In this document: one piece after another, positions 16,307 to 25,628 of the stretch
How the letters are laid out: every line of letters starts with the position of its first letter
Position numbering within the stretch: position 1 is the first letter of the stretch
DNA from: an uncultured Chloroflexales bacterium
GTDB lineage: Bacteria > Chloroflexota > Chloroflexia > Chloroflexales > Chloroflexaceae
Direction: 5' to 3'
DNA length: 35,373 bases
Assembly: GCA_937925925.1 (NCBI GenBank)
Contig: CALANA010000254.1
Location: forward strand, 1-35,373
Position numbers and translations under genes: made by a program
Notes under the pieces: generated by a model
The model's input: the letters and a program-made list of their open reading frames with translations, nothing else
What the model was told of the DNA's origin: nothing
Database searches by the model: none

Positions 16307-16861
16307 ATGGCTCTTGCAGGCGATCTTAGTGAATTTCCCTTAACTGATATTATTCAGTTAGTGGATCTGAGTAAGAAAACCGGTGGCGTTCATATTAAGG
16401 GGAATCGTGGTGCGCAACCTGTAGAGGGTTGGATTTATTTCCGTGATGGCAAGATTATTGGTGCTGAATTGCCGGGCAAAACACCGCTCGAGGCGATCTA
16501 TACGTTCTTTACGGTCTCGAATGGCCCTTTTACGTTCCATGATGATCGGGTGCTGGATCAACCAACCATTACGACCAGTAATGAGGTAATTATCATGGAA
16601 GGCATCATGCGTCAGGATGCATGGGCTAGTATTCACGAGCATGTACCATCCCTTACGATGGTTCCCCGCCTGGTTCCTAACCCTGCATCAGGTACAACTG
16701 AGATTAATCTAGAAGCCGAGGAGTGGCGCGTCCTGACCATGGTCAATGGTACCAATACGGTCGATCAGATTGTGCAGCGCGGCGGGTTAGGCGAGTTTCG
16801 TACCTGTGAGATTATTGCCCAATTGCTGGCAAATGGGTTGATTGAACGGCGTGAAGACTGA
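16307..16861 (+). CDS. DUF4388 (PATAN-type) protein with C-terminal winged-helix-like region
   Basis: A 184-residue protein. Residues 1-100 match the DUF4388/PATAN pattern: MALAGDLSEFPLTDIIQLVDLSKKTG, then GWIYFRDGKIIGAEL, then EAIYTFFTVSNGPFTFH. Residues 125-184 (EEWRVLTMVNGTNTVDQIV, then FRTCEIIAQLLANGLIERR) look like a winged-helix-like tail common behind this domain. Such proteins are often found with MglA/roadblock genes and response regulators and may mediate protein-protein contacts. It ends the cluster; purH follows after about 155 bp. Function beyond partnership with the GTPase is unknown. Confidence 0.85.
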   Translation: MALAGDLSEFPLTDIIQLVDLSKKTGGVHIKGNRGAQPVEGWIYFRDGKIIGAELPGKTPLEAIYTFFTVSNGPFTFHDDRVLDQPTITTSNEVIIMEGIMRQDAWASIHEHVPSLTMVPRLVPNPASGTTEINLEAEEWRVLTMVNGTNTVDQIVQRGGLGEFRTCEIIAQLLANGLIERRED

Positions 16862-17016
16862 CTCGATCCGCTAGCCACACCACACAGGTATGGACTGTTA
16901 TTACGTGGATAGACGTTCGAGTGGTGGTTGCACCCAATCCATGCTCCGTATGTAACCAGTAGCTCTGCTCGATCTAACGAGGAGAGTTGTTTTCTCTTAC
17001 AGAACAAAGAGGCATT

Positions 17017-18534
17017 GTGCGTATATTGATAAGTGTCTGGGATAAACGCGAGATCGTTGGCTTTGCACGAGCGCTGGTTGATCTTGGTGCCGAACTCGTC
17101 TCGACTGGCAAAACGCAGCGCCTCTTGCGTGATGCTGGTATTGCGACCCACTCGGTGAGTGAGACGACGGGCTTTCCCGAAATTCTTGATGGCCGAGTCA
17201 AGACGTTGCATCCCGCTATTCATGCTGGTATTCTGGCTCGCCGCGATCAACCAGACCACCTGCGGCAACTGGCTGAGTACGGCATTCATCCCTTTGATAT
17301 GGTGGTGGTCAATCTCTATCCATTTCTGCAAACCATTGCCCAGCCAGGGGTGACATTGGATGCCGCACTGGAGCAGATTGATATTGGTGGTGTGGCTTTG
17401 CTGCGTGCGGCGGCAAAAAATTTCCCCTATGTCCTACCTCTCGTTGATCCGTCCGATTATGAGCCAGTTCTGGCCTATGTACGCACAGGTACGGTTCCAC
17501 TTGCGTTTCGCCAGCACCTGGCAGCCAGAGCGTTTGCCCACACAGCCGCCTATGATGCGGCGATTGCGAACTATCTGGCAGATAGTCTGTTTCCACCCGT
17601 TTTGCCCCTGGCCTGGCAGTATGCCCAGCATCTCCGCTATGGCGAGAATCCCCATCAGCAGGCGGCACTCTACGGTACATTTTTTTCTTATTTCGAGCAA
17701 CTCCACGGCAAGGAACTGTCATATATTAATATTCTTGATACGGCTGCGGCCCAGGAGTTGATCGAAGAGTTCCAGCCTTCCGAGGGAGTGGCACTGGCGA
17801 TTATAAAGCATACCAACCCCTGTGGGGTGGGGATCGGTGCAACACCGCTGGAGGCCTGGCAGCGAGCGTTTGCGACCGATCCCCAGGCTCCCTTTGGCGG
17901 TATCATTGCCGTCAATGCCACCTGCGATCTCGAACTGGCCCAGGCGATCAATGCGATTTTCTCGGAAATCGTGATTGCGCCTGATTTTGACCCGGCGGCG
18001 CTAGAGCTATTGCGCAAGAAGAAAAACCGACGCCTGTTGCGCTCGCTGGCACCAGTGACGGGATCAGAGACCCGTCTGGTACACAGTGTTCCGGGTGGTG
18101 TGCTGGTGCAGGAGGCGGATCGGGCACCCCTGAGCGCTGAACCACTGACGGTGGTGACACGCCGTTCGCCCACAGAGGATGAGATGCGAGCATTGCGCCT
18201 GGCCTGGCGGGTGGTGAAGCACGTCAAATCAAATGCAATTGTATACAGTACCGTTGATCGCACGCTGGGTATTGGTGCGGGACAGATGAGTCGGGTGGAT
18301 AGTTCCAAAGTAGCGATCTGGAAGGCGCAGGAAGCAGGCCTTTCACTGGAACGTTCAGTACTTGCCAGTGATGCGTTATTTCCTTTTGCTGATGGTGTTG
18401 AAGTGGCGCTGGCGGCGGGTGCGACAGCCATTATTCAGCCGGGTGGCTCGGTGCGCGATGATGAAGTGATTGCCGCTGCCGATCACGCTGGTGCAGCAAT
18501 GGTCTTTACTGGTCGGCGACACTTTCGGCATTGA
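17017..18534 (+). CDS. purH: Bifunctional AICAR transformylase / IMP cyclohydrolase
   Basis: PurH carries out the last two steps of de novo IMP synthesis, using 10-formyltetrahydrofolate. From the GTG at 17017 it begins VRILISVWDKREIVGFARAL, the normal family N-terminus, giving 505 residues. A TTG at 16987 would add ten residues but its GAGGAG site is too close; the choice is by family length. The N-terminal MGS-like cyclohydrolase domain holds KTLHPAIHAGILARR. The transformylase domain holds YGENPHQQAALYG, the catalytic-type KHTNPCGVG, PFGGIIAVN, SDALFPFADGVE and IIQPGGSVRDDE. The protein ends FTGRRHFRH, as usual. It is followed by palindromic repeats and then hisIE, which shares AICAR chemistry with purine synthesis. 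Confidence 0.96.
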   Translation: MRILISVWDKREIVGFARALVDLGAELVSTGKTQRLLRDAGIATHSVSETTGFPEILDGRVKTLHPAIHAGILARRDQPDHLRQLAEYGIHPFDMVVVNLYPFLQTIAQPGVTLDAALEQIDIGGVALLRAAAKNFPYVLPLVDPSDYEPVLAYVRTGTVPLAFRQHLAARAFAHTAAYDAAIANYLADSLFPPVLPLAWQYAQHLRYGENPHQQAALYGTFFSYFEQLHGKELSYINILDTAAAQELIEEFQPSEGVALAIIKHTNPCGVGIGATPLEAWQRAFATDPQAPFGGIIAVNATCDLELAQAINAIFSEIVIAPDFDPAALELLRKKKNRRLLRSLAPVTGSETRLVHSVPGGVLVQEADRAPLSAEPLTVVTRRSPTEDEMRALRLAWRVVKHVKSNAIVYSTVDRTLGIGAGQMSRVDSSKVAIWKAQEAGLSLERSVLASDALFPFADGVEVALAAGATAIIQPGGSVRDDEVIAAADHAGAAMVFTGRRHFRH

Positions 18535-18584
18535 CGGCGCAACGGATGATCGGGCAAGCCTACAGTCCTGAGGTCGTGAAAACC

Positions 18585-18640
18585 CGGAGTCCCGGCTTGA
18601 GCCGGAACGGAGAGAACCCCAGGCTTAAGCCTGGATTCCA
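18585..18640 (+). repeat. Two family C palindromes between purH and hisIE
   Basis: A near-palindrome CCGGCTTGAGCCGG at about 18592-18605 and the perfect palindrome CCAGGCTTAAGCCTGG at 18619-18634, each embedded in CCCGGAGTCC / GGATTCCAG context. They match the 13636-13848 array and may also act as a terminator after purH. Confidence 0.75.
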
Positions 18641-18750
18641 GTTGACCATCGGAATAGGATGGGTATAGCTTGACCAGTGGGGATTTGCTTCTGCCGTATG
18701 CCCCTGTAAGTGATGGAATACGATTCATGCTTGAGCTTGATAGGTAGGCG

Positions 18751-19365
18751 ATGCTTACATTTGATAACAATGGATTGATACCGGCGATTGTCCAGCATGC
18801 ACGGAGTGGCGAGGTCTTGATGCTAGGCTATATGAACCGTGAAGCCCTGGAGCATACGCAGGAAACGGGGCTAGTCACGTTCTGGAGCCGCAGTCGGAGC
18901 GAGTTGTGGCAAAAAGGCATGACCAGTGGTCACGTGCTACATCTCGTGGCAATCTATCAAGATTGTGACAGTGATGCGTTGCTGGTACTGGCCGAACCGG
19001 CTGGCCCTACCTGTCATACCGGGCGTCCCAGTTGTTTTTTTCGTGATCTGGACGGGGAGTTGCTCAAGGAACGAGTACCGGCTACGATCATTCTTAGCCA
19101 ACTGGCTGATACTATCGCTGCCCGACGTGCCAGGCCATCAGAGGACTCGTATACGGCCCGCCTCTTAACTGGCGGAGTGGATCGCATTGGAAAAAAAATA
19201 GGCGAAGAAGCCGCTGAAGTGATTATTGCTGCCAAGAATAATTCGGTTGAGGAATTAACCTATGAAATGGCCGACCTGCTGTACCATAGTCTGGTACTCC
19301 TGGAGTGCCAGGGGGTTCCGTTGTCAGCGGTACTGTCGGAACTACAGCGTCGTGCTATGAAATGA
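18751..19365 (+). CDS. hisIE: Bifunctional phosphoribosyl-AMP cyclohydrolase / phosphoribosyl-ATP pyrophosphatase
   Basis: Steps 2 and 3 of histidine synthesis on one 204-residue chain. The HisI half (1-108) has LWQKGMTSGH, the metal-binding DCDSD at 71-75, CHTGRPSCF with Cys88 and Cys95, as in known cyclohydrolases. The HisE half (112-204) has GGVDRIGKKIGEEAAEVIIAAK and YEMADLLYHSLVLL, the MazG-like pyrophosphatase helices. The ATG at 18751 is preceded by TAGGTAGG. No other his gene is in the window. It follows purH by about 215 bp; histidine synthesis regenerates AICAR, the PurH substrate, which may explain the pairing. Confidence 0.95.
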   Translation: MLTFDNNGLIPAIVQHARSGEVLMLGYMNREALEHTQETGLVTFWSRSRSELWQKGMTSGHVLHLVAIYQDCDSDALLVLAEPAGPTCHTGRPSCFFRDLDGELLKERVPATIILSQLADTIAARRARPSEDSYTARLLTGGVDRIGKKIGEEAAEVIIAAKNNSVEELTYEMADLLYHSLVLLECQGVPLSAVLSELQRRAMK

Positions 19366-19423
19366 GTGCGCAGAGCAACATGGCGGCACATACGCCGTCG
19401 ATGCCTCCCGCCTCTCTCAGGCT

Positions 19424-22153
19424 ATGAGCGAACATGCAAGCCGAGTAATAATATTGAGCAACGATGCTCACGTCCTGGAACTGTGCCATCAGGTGCTAGA
19501 TCATGATGATTTTGCGGTACAATTTGTCGATACGATTGAACAGGCACTCGACAAATTATGGCATCATCTCTTCGATCTGGTTGTGCTGGATTGGCCCGTT
19601 TCTTCTCCTTATGGCCTGACGGCATTCACAGACATTCGTGGCCGCGAACCAAATATCCCGATTGTACTGTTGATGGGTACCAGCGACCTGGAACATGTGG
19701 CGCAGGCGACCCGTCTGGGTGCCCAGGCGGTGCTACTCAAACCGTTCTCGGTCGCCGATCTGCGTAATACAATGATGAGCGTGCTGCAACGACGGCGCGC
19801 ATTGCGTACCCAGAACCGCGTTGCGGCGTTACGCCCGTTGGTGCAGATCAGTCAGCGACTACTGGCCGAACTTGATCTGCCGCGCCTGTATGACTTGATT
19901 ATTGAAACAGTACGGGTTGAATTAAAGGCTGATCGAGCGTCGCTCATGTTGCTCGAAGAAGATGGAACCGCGTTACGGATTGTGGCTTGCTCTGGTCTGT
20001 CATCAGAAGTGCAGGTGGGGCAGCGGATTGAGCTTGAGGGTAGTCTGGCTGGCTGGGTGGCCCACCAGGGACAACCGTTGATTGTCAATAGTCAGCACTG
20101 TTCGGTGCCCGAACTACAACGTGTTCTGGTCAATGACTGTCTATCCTCCGCTCTATCGGTACCATTGATGTCCAGCGGTCAGGTGCGGGGCGTCCTCAAT
20201 GCGGCCAAAACCCTTGCAGGACTCTCGTTTACCGAGGCCGATCAGGAATTGCTGGTTTTGCTCGCTGGTCAGGCCACGATTGCCATTGAGAACGCACGTC
20301 TGTATCATCTGGCCCAGCGTCGTGCTGATCGGCTGGCGTTGCTCTACCAACTCAGCACGGCCGTTACTGGTTCGCTGGATCTGGAGCAGATCATTGGGAC
20401 AACGATGCGTCATATCAGTGAAGCGTTCCATATTGACCACAGCTATATTTTTCTGTCGTCTGATGATCCCCATCGACTGGTGCAATACATATCGTTGCAT
20501 TATGCGGTAGTATCACCGTTAACACCGCTTGATGTGGTGGTAACTCATGGCATTATTGGCCGAGTGCTGAGTGATGGGCATCCACGAGTTGAGCCAGCCA
20601 CCGAGTGGAATGCGCCACAGCCTGGACAGACGCGCTTATCAGATGTGCCACCCTGGGAACAGATTATTCCCGTCGCAGAAACGCAACCGCATACACCGTG
20701 CATTTCAAATCCTGATCTCCACCCGATTTCCTACGGTTTTGTGCCTGTTCCACACTGGCTGTGCGTCGCGCTGATCAGTGATCGTGGTAGTATTTGCGGG
20801 GCGATTGAGTTGCTTGGACGACCAGGGCAGCAGTTTGGCGAAGATGATATTCACTTGATGACCGCCATGGCAACCCCGGTTGCCATGGCGATAGAAACCG
20901 CACGGCTACACGCAAGTGTCGCGCATTCTGAGGCACGTTATCGGGCGCTGCTTCAGCATGCGACCGAGGCGGTGTTGTTGCTGGATGCTGATGGACAGCG
21001 TATTCTAGATGTAAATCCGGCAGTTGAGCAATTGAGTGGATATACGTACACGGCACTGCTCCAGATCGATCCGAATAGTCTCCTGCCCGGAGTCAAAGAG
21101 GTGGGTATGAAGGTCTGGATCGATGAACAGACGGACAACGGCAGCACACCAGCGGTGATACCTTACGTGGTTTCTGCGCCTTATTCGACCCCATTAAGCA
21201 CCTATTATGCGTTGCCTTCAACCGTTCCATCCCGCACGGTCACCGAAGCACGCGAGATTGAATCGCTCCTGGTGGCCAAAGATGGCCGTAGCATTCCGGT
21301 TGCCATCAGTGTCAGCCGTGTCCCTTACGATGGTCAAAAATTATTGCTGGTTATGGCACGCGATATTAGTGAACGGCAACGGATTGCCCAGCAGTTGCTC
21401 CAGACGGAAAAACTGGCTGCGGTGGGTCGTCTTTCGGCGTCCATTGCGCATGAAATCAATAATCCACTCCAGGCCATCCACAACTCCCTGCACTTGCTCA
21501 ACAATCGGCCCTTGAGTGAGGAGAAGCGCCAGCTTTACTTGACCATGGCCCAGGAGGAGGTGGATCGGTTAATTACGATTGTGCAGCGCATGCTGGATTT
21601 TTATCGACCCGCCCGTGATGGGGTGGGGATGCGCCCTACCGATTTGCACGAATTGCTTGAGTCGGTTCTGGCGCTGATTAACAAGCAACTGCAAACATGT
21701 CAAATTCGCGTGGTGCGGGATTGGGCTGTGGGATTACCGCGTGTTCTGGCTATCGGTAACCACCTCAAGCAAGTGTATCTTAATCTGATCCTGAATGCGA
21801 TCGAGTCCATGCCCGAAGGCGGTGTGTTAACCATTCGTACCATGACGGTTGAGCATCTGGATAATACTGGATACCACAGTTTGGGGACGGTATCAACAAC
21901 TGGATCAGCCGGGCATCGTGTGTCTGGCCCATCGGTCATCGTGGAGATTAGCGATACTGGTCAGGGTATTTCCCCGGATATTTTACCGAAAATTTTTGAG
22001 CCGTTCTATACCACGCGCAGCACAGGTACCGGATTGGGTCTGGCGATTAGCTACAGCATTGTAGAACAACATCAGGGAGAGCTTGCAGTGAGTAGTGTTC
22101 TGGGTCAGGGAACAACGTTTCGTCTGCGCTTACCAGCACTGCCACCGGAGTAG
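19424..22153 (+). CDS. Large sensor histidine kinase with N-terminal receiver, two GAF domains and PAS
   Basis: A 909-residue soluble kinase. The receiver-like domain (about 5-120) keeps the phospho-acceptor Asp56 in LVVLDWP and Lys106 in LLKPFS, but the acidic pocket reads SND at 12-14 rather than the usual DD. GAF 1 spans roughly 140-290, GAF 2 roughly 300-500 with a long insertion, PAS roughly 505-655 with an insert rich in Pro, Ser and Thr. The HisKA domain has IAHEINNPLQ with His676, the catalytic domain NLILNAIESMPEGG, SDTGQGIS, FEPFYTTRSTGTGLGLAIS. This is the NtrB/ZraS-type HisKA. The start is uncertain, since no good ribosome site is seen. It is convergent with rimM and has no adjacent regulator gene. 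Confidence 0.92.
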   Translation: MSEHASRVIILSNDAHVLELCHQVLDHDDFAVQFVDTIEQALDKLWHHLFDLVVLDWPVSSPYGLTAFTDIRGREPNIPIVLLMGTSDLEHVAQATRLGAQAVLLKPFSVADLRNTMMSVLQRRRALRTQNRVAALRPLVQISQRLLAELDLPRLYDLIIETVRVELKADRASLMLLEEDGTALRIVACSGLSSEVQVGQRIELEGSLAGWVAHQGQPLIVNSQHCSVPELQRVLVNDCLSSALSVPLMSSGQVRGVLNAAKTLAGLSFTEADQELLVLLAGQATIAIENARLYHLAQRRADRLALLYQLSTAVTGSLDLEQIIGTTMRHISEAFHIDHSYIFLSSDDPHRLVQYISLHYAVVSPLTPLDVVVTHGIIGRVLSDGHPRVEPATEWNAPQPGQTRLSDVPPWEQIIPVAETQPHTPCISNPDLHPISYGFVPVPHWLCVALISDRGSICGAIELLGRPGQQFGEDDIHLMTAMATPVAMAIETARLHASVAHSEARYRALLQHATEAVLLLDADGQRILDVNPAVEQLSGYTYTALLQIDPNSLLPGVKEVGMKVWIDEQTDNGSTPAVIPYVVSAPYSTPLSTYYALPSTVPSRTVTEAREIESLLVAKDGRSIPVAISVSRVPYDGQKLLLVMARDISERQRIAQQLLQTEKLAAVGRLSASIAHEINNPLQAIHNSLHLLNNRPLSEEKRQLYLTMAQEEVDRLITIVQRMLDFYRPARDGVGMRPTDLHELLESVLALINKQLQTCQIRVVRDWAVGLPRVLAIGNHLKQVYLNLILNAIESMPEGGVLTIRTMTVEHLDNTGYHSLGTVSTTGSAGHRVSGPSVIVEISDTGQGISPDILPKIFEPFYTTRSTGTGLGLAISYSIVEQHQGELAVSSVLGQGTTFRLRLPALPPE

Positions 22154-22249
22154 CAACTGCTTAGACTGGGTCACATCTCTTTGAGGCGTTGCTCTGACAT
22201 AGGAGTGCCAGGAACAAGTAAAGTCGTCACTACACATACCATGTCTGAG

Positions 22250-22771
22250 CTATTCAACCAGGCCGGGTAGCAGGCGAATAACGATGCGTTGCCCGGCAAT
22301 ATCAAGTTCCTGTACCACATCATAAATCATAGGGATCAGTGCGTCGGGCTGATCGGAACGACGGACTACGAGGACTTCGTTGGAACCGGTTTCGAGGACT
22401 TCGTGGACATAGCCTAGTAGTGCCCCTTCTGTAGTTTCCACACGCAGGTTATACAGTTGATGAATATAGTATTCGTCTGTACCTAGAGGAGCAGCTTCAG
22501 CTTCGAGAATAAATACCTCGGCACCGCGTAGATCCTCGGCCTGTTCACGCATGGTTATTCCCTGAACCGTGATAACGAGCAGTTGTGGCTTGTGCTGGAA
22601 AACACTACGCAGTTGATACGGAGTATGTTCAGTGCCAATATAAATGGTGCGAATACGTTTTTGCAGATGATCTGGACGATCCGTAACAGCGCGTACCTTA
22701 AGCTGGCCGTGCATACCGAATGCAGCAACAATATGACCGATCAACAAGAGTTCGTCTGGATCAGGTATCAT
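22250..22771 (-). CDS. rimM: 16S rRNA processing protein RimM
   Basis: RimM binds ribosomal protein S19 and helps mature the head of the 30S subunit. The 173 residues contain the N-terminal barrel (ELLLIGHIVAAFGMHGQLKV), the linker region with AEDLRGAEVFI, and the PRC-barrel (EYYIHQLYNLRVETTEGALLGYVHEVLETGSNEVLVV, then ALIPMIYDVV near the C-terminus). It is the last gene of ffh-rpsP-khpA-rimM, 54 bp after khpA. In many bacteria trmD and rplS follow; here the next gene is the convergent kinase, so the operon ends early. Confidence 0.95.
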   Translation of the reverse strand: MIPDPDELLLIGHIVAAFGMHGQLKVRAVTDRPDHLQKRIRTIYIGTEHTPYQLRSVFQHKPQLLVITVQGITMREQAEDLRGAEVFILEAEAAPLGTDEYYIHQLYNLRVETTEGALLGYVHEVLETGSNEVLVVRRSDQPDALIPMIYDVVQELDIAGQRIVIRLLPGLVE

Positions 22772-22825
22772 AGGACGTGTACCAACTCAAGGCGGAACCA
22801 GCACGATCAAGGAAACACCCTTCGA

Positions 22826-23053
22826 CTACTCAATATCCACATGCACGCGCTTGTTCTGACGAGCTGCCGCTACGCTCATGAGATCCCGAATAGCCTTGGC
22901 AACACGACCACTACGCCCAATAACTTTGCCCGTCTCAGAGGAGTGTACGGAGAGTTCATAGGTAACTGTAAAGCGTCCAACCCGTTCTTTAATGCGCACA
23001 TCATTAGGGCGATCAACAAGATTGCACGCAATATATTCAAGTAATGATTTCAT
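22826..23053 (-). CDS. khpA: KH-domain RNA-binding protein KhpA
   Basis: A 75-residue protein made of one KH domain. The RNA-binding GxxG loop sits in GKVIGRSGRVAKAIR (42-56), and the N-terminus MKSLLEYIACNLVDRPNDV is typical of the YlqC/KhpA family, which pairs with KhpB and binds many RNAs in Gram-positive bacteria. The position between rpsP and rimM is the conserved one. I use the ATG at 23053; one at 23059 would add two residues, and neither has a clear ribosome site. Confidence 0.93.
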   Translation of the reverse strand: MKSLLEYIACNLVDRPNDVRIKERVGRFTVTYELSVHSSETGKVIGRSGRVAKAIRDLMSVAAARQNKRVHVDIE

Positions 23054-23109
23054 AGTCATCAATCAGATGCAAAGGGTAGCACACCAGTGCTACCCCTCTT
23101 CTTTACACA

Positions 23110-23574
23110 TCAGGACGAAATATTGGTTTCCTCTGGTTCCACTCGCTCCTCATCCACATCCTGATCATTGAGTGGATCTACTACATCGTCTGGAAGATCG
23201 GCGATCAGTTCTGGCTCGGGCTCGGGCGATGATGCAATCTGTGCAGGCGCTGTCACCGGTTCAGCCACCGCTGGCACAGGAGCCACCGCTGATGCTGGTT
23301 CGACCGCAGCGCCAGGGATGATCTGCCCTTCACCATCGAGGATATGTATTTGCTTGAACAAGCGTACTACGGTCTCAGAGGGTTGAGCGCCTACACCCAG
23401 CCAGTAGCGCGCACGATCGGCGTTAACCTCCAGGATTTTGGGTTGACGCACAGGGTTATAGTGACCAATAATTTCAATAAATTTGCCATCACGCGGTGAA
23501 CGCGAATCTGCTACCACCACCCGATAACTGGGCTGCTTAGTCTTGCCAGTACGGCGAAGACGAATCCTGACCAT
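23110..23574 (-). CDS. rpsP: 30S ribosomal protein S16 with long acidic C-terminal extension
   Basis: The first 80 residues are a standard S16 ([39 protein letters not shown], then [12 protein letters not shown]), a small-subunit protein needed for 30S assembly. About 70 further residues are rich in Ala, Pro and Val and then in Asp and Glu ([16 protein letters not shown] onward), with no fold that I recognise. The family is usually 80-90 residues, so the tail nearly doubles it. Extensions of this kind are known in several phyla, but this one is long and acidic. The gene lies 67 bp after ffh and 56 bp before khpA. Confidence 0.95.
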   Translation of the reverse strand: MVRIRLRRTGKTKQPSYRVVVADSRSPRDGKFIEIIGHYNPVRQPKILEVNADRARYWLGVGAQPSETVVRLFKQIHILDGEGQIIPGAAVEPASAVAPVPAVAEPVTAPAQIASSPEPEPELIADLPDDVVDPLNDQDVDEERVEPEETNISS

Positions 23575-23641
23575 GTTCTCTGTCTGCCTCCATAGAATAC
23601 GATACGAGTAAGTTCTATCTGATAAACAAGGGGGTAGGGCG

Positions 23642-25027
23642 TTACCGGAGCATACGCATTAATTCATTCGGATCAATCTGGCCGCCGCCGCCACGACCAC
23701 CTTTGCCTTTGCCTTTCCCTTTGCCACCGCCACCAGTCAACTGCTTCATCATCCGCTGCGTTTGCTGGAACTGTTTGATCAGCGCCGTTACTTCCTGTAA
23801 CGAGGTGCCGCTGCCATTCGCAATGCGTTCACGACGACGTCCTTTGATAATCTCGGGATGCCGTCGCTCGTATGGGGTCATCGAGAAAATCATGGCCTCA
23901 ATGCGTTTCATCTCTTTTTCGCTGATCATTTCTTCGTGGCCGCGCATCATCTGGCTCAAGCCTGGTATCATGCCAATGATCTGCTGTAACGGGCCAAGTT
24001 TACGCATTTGCTGCATGGCATTCAGGAAATCTTCAAAATCGAACTTGCCCTTACTGAGCTTCTTCTGCATCTGTTTTGCTTGTTCAGCATCGTAGAGTTG
24101 CTCGGCACGTTCGATCAACGAGAGAACATCGCCCATGCCCAGAATACGGGAAGCCAGGCGATCTGGATGAAATGGCTCGAGCGTATGGGTGTCAATTTTC
24201 TCACCGGTACTTAAAAACTTGATTGGTACACCAGTGACAGCACGTACCGACAGCGCCGCGCCACCACGGGCATCACCATCCATCTTGGTCATCACCAGAC
24301 CCGTGAGGTTGATCCGCTCATTAAAGGCCTCAGCGACACGGACGGCTTCCTGACCAGTCATAGCATCGACGACGAGTAAGCGCTCATTGACCGCAACCAT
24401 ATGGTCAATTTGCTGCAACTCCTCCATCAACGGCTCATCAATTTGCAACCGCCCGGCCGTGTCAATAATAACCGTATTAAAGAGTTCTTTGCGTGCATGC
24501 TCGAGCGCATTACGGGCAATATCCGGTGGTCGTGCCTGGGTACCTTCGCTATAGACGGGGATACCCAGTTGTTTGCCCAGTGCTTGCAACTGGGTGATAG
24601 CTGCCGGGCGGTACACGTCGCACGCAACCAGCAGCACACGCTTACCATTTTTGCGTAGATGCAGGGCCAGTTTGGCGGCCAATGTTGTCTTTCCGGTACC
24701 TTGCAAGCCAACCAGCATCAAGATAGTAGGGCCAGGGCGTGCCTCCACCAGAGGGACATGCGTTTCACCCAGCAGGTTGATCAACTCTTGATGCACAATT
24801 TTGACCACCTGTTGATCCGGGGTCAGGCTTTTCATCACCTCTTCGCCCACAGCCTGCTCGGTCACCTTCGCCACAAAGTCTTTGACAACCTTGTAGTTGA
24901 CATCGGCTTCGAGCAACGCCAGGCGTACCTGTTTCATGCCTTCGCGTACATCGGCTTCAGTCAGCATACCCTTGCTGCCGAGTTTCTGGAAGACGTTTTG
25001 CAGTCGATCTGAAAGACTTTCAAACAT
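23642..25027 (-). CDS. ffh: Signal recognition particle protein Ffh
   Basis: Ffh binds signal peptides and 4.5S RNA and brings ribosomes to the membrane with FtsY. The 461 residues show the N domain, the GTPase G1 box GLQGTGKTT at 107-115, the SRP-type [10 protein letters not shown] (G3) and [14 protein letters not shown] (G4 and following), and the Met-rich M domain ([19 protein letters not shown], then [21 protein letters not shown], the RNA-binding motif). The C-terminus carries a [13 protein letters not shown] low-complexity stretch. It is the first gene of the ffh-rpsP-khpA-rimM run. No 4.5S RNA gene was recognised nearby. Confidence 0.97.
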   Translation of the reverse strand: MFESLSDRLQNVFQKLGSKGMLTEADVREGMKQVRLALLEADVNYKVVKDFVAKVTEQAVGEEVMKSLTPDQQVVKIVHQELINLLGETHVPLVEARPGPTILMLVGLQGTGKTTLAAKLALHLRKNGKRVLLVACDVYRPAAITQLQALGKQLGIPVYSEGTQARPPDIARNALEHARKELFNTVIIDTAGRLQIDEPLMEELQQIDHMVAVNERLLVVDAMTGQEAVRVAEAFNERINLTGLVMTKMDGDARGGAALSVRAVTGVPIKFLSTGEKIDTHTLEPFHPDRLASRILGMGDVLSLIERAEQLYDAEQAKQMQKKLSKGKFDFEDFLNAMQQMRKLGPLQQIIGMIPGLSQMMRGHEEMISEKEMKRIEAMIFSMTPYERRHPEIIKGRRRERIANGSGTSLQEVTALIKQFQQTQRMMKQLTGGGGKGKGKGKGGRGGGGQIDPNELMRMLR

Positions 25028-25166
25028 TGGTCATCACTTTTGCCTGGTAAGTGGCGGTATCTAGTATCTGTCGTAAGCACGTGTGCCAACAACGACATGC
25101 CCGAATTTACGGGTATAGTATGCTCAACATTGTAGCCGTGAATCGATTGCGCGTCAAATGCGAGGC

Positions 25167-25410
25167 TCATTGTACCTGTTCACCCTTCTCCTGGGAGCGC
25201 GGGCATCTTGCCCGCGTGTGCCCGCTGGAGTGTGCCCCGCTCTCGCGCCCAGGGGTGCGTGTCCCCCCAAATGGGAACAGGTACCGCTCATTGTACCTCT
25301 TCCCATCCGAGGGGAGATCTTCGGCTGTCAGCGTTCGTGGTGCGCCTGGGAGCGTGGGCGGGACGCCCGCCATCACGCACGTGCGGGCACGCTGCCCGCG
25401 CTCCCAGGCG
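25167..25410. repeat. REP-like hairpin repeats upstream of ffh
   Basis: GCTCATTGTACCT occurs directly repeated at about 25166 and 25287. GCGGGCA-TCT-TGCCCGC forms a hairpin at 25199-25215. A larger inverted repeat pairs GCCTGGGAGCGTGGGC (25344-25359) with GCCCGCGCTCCCAGGC (25394-25409). The shared word CTGGGAGCGYGGGC marks a repeat family. I see no gene in 25028-25628. Confidence 0.75.
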
Positions 25411-25466
25411 GGCATGTTCTCTTTCATTTTTGCACACTTTTGCATCTGCCAGTATACTGATGGTGG

Positions 25467-25583
25467 GTAACCGTTCAGGTGGGTTGGTTTGGAGGAGCCG
25501 TGCCGCTCCAGGAGGTTCGAAGGGTTTCGCGGGGGCCGCAGGCCCCCGCAACCCCGCTGGCGAACGTTCCCCTGAACGGTTAC
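25467..25583. mobile_element. 117-bp MITE-like element (family D)
   Basis: A perfect 13-bp terminal inverted repeat, GTAACCGTTCAGG at 25467-25479 and CCTGAACGGTTAC at 25571-25583, encloses a non-coding body with its own hairpin (GCGGGGGCC-GCA-GGCCCCCGC near 25532). It is too short to code for a transposase. A frame starting at 25479 only reads through it into the next gene. No clear target duplication is seen. Confidence 0.7.
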
Positions 25584-25628
25584 GATGGTGGTATCATTTT
25601 GCGGCTCGCTATAGGTGCTGTAGACAGT

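Noticed and set aside
16862..17016. Riboswitch or tRNA in the gap before purH
   Set aside because: No cloverleaf or known purine, ZTP or other riboswitch core could be traced.
17688..18431. 247-codon frame antisense to purH
   Set aside because: Ala/Ser/Thr-rich shadow of a fully supported purH.
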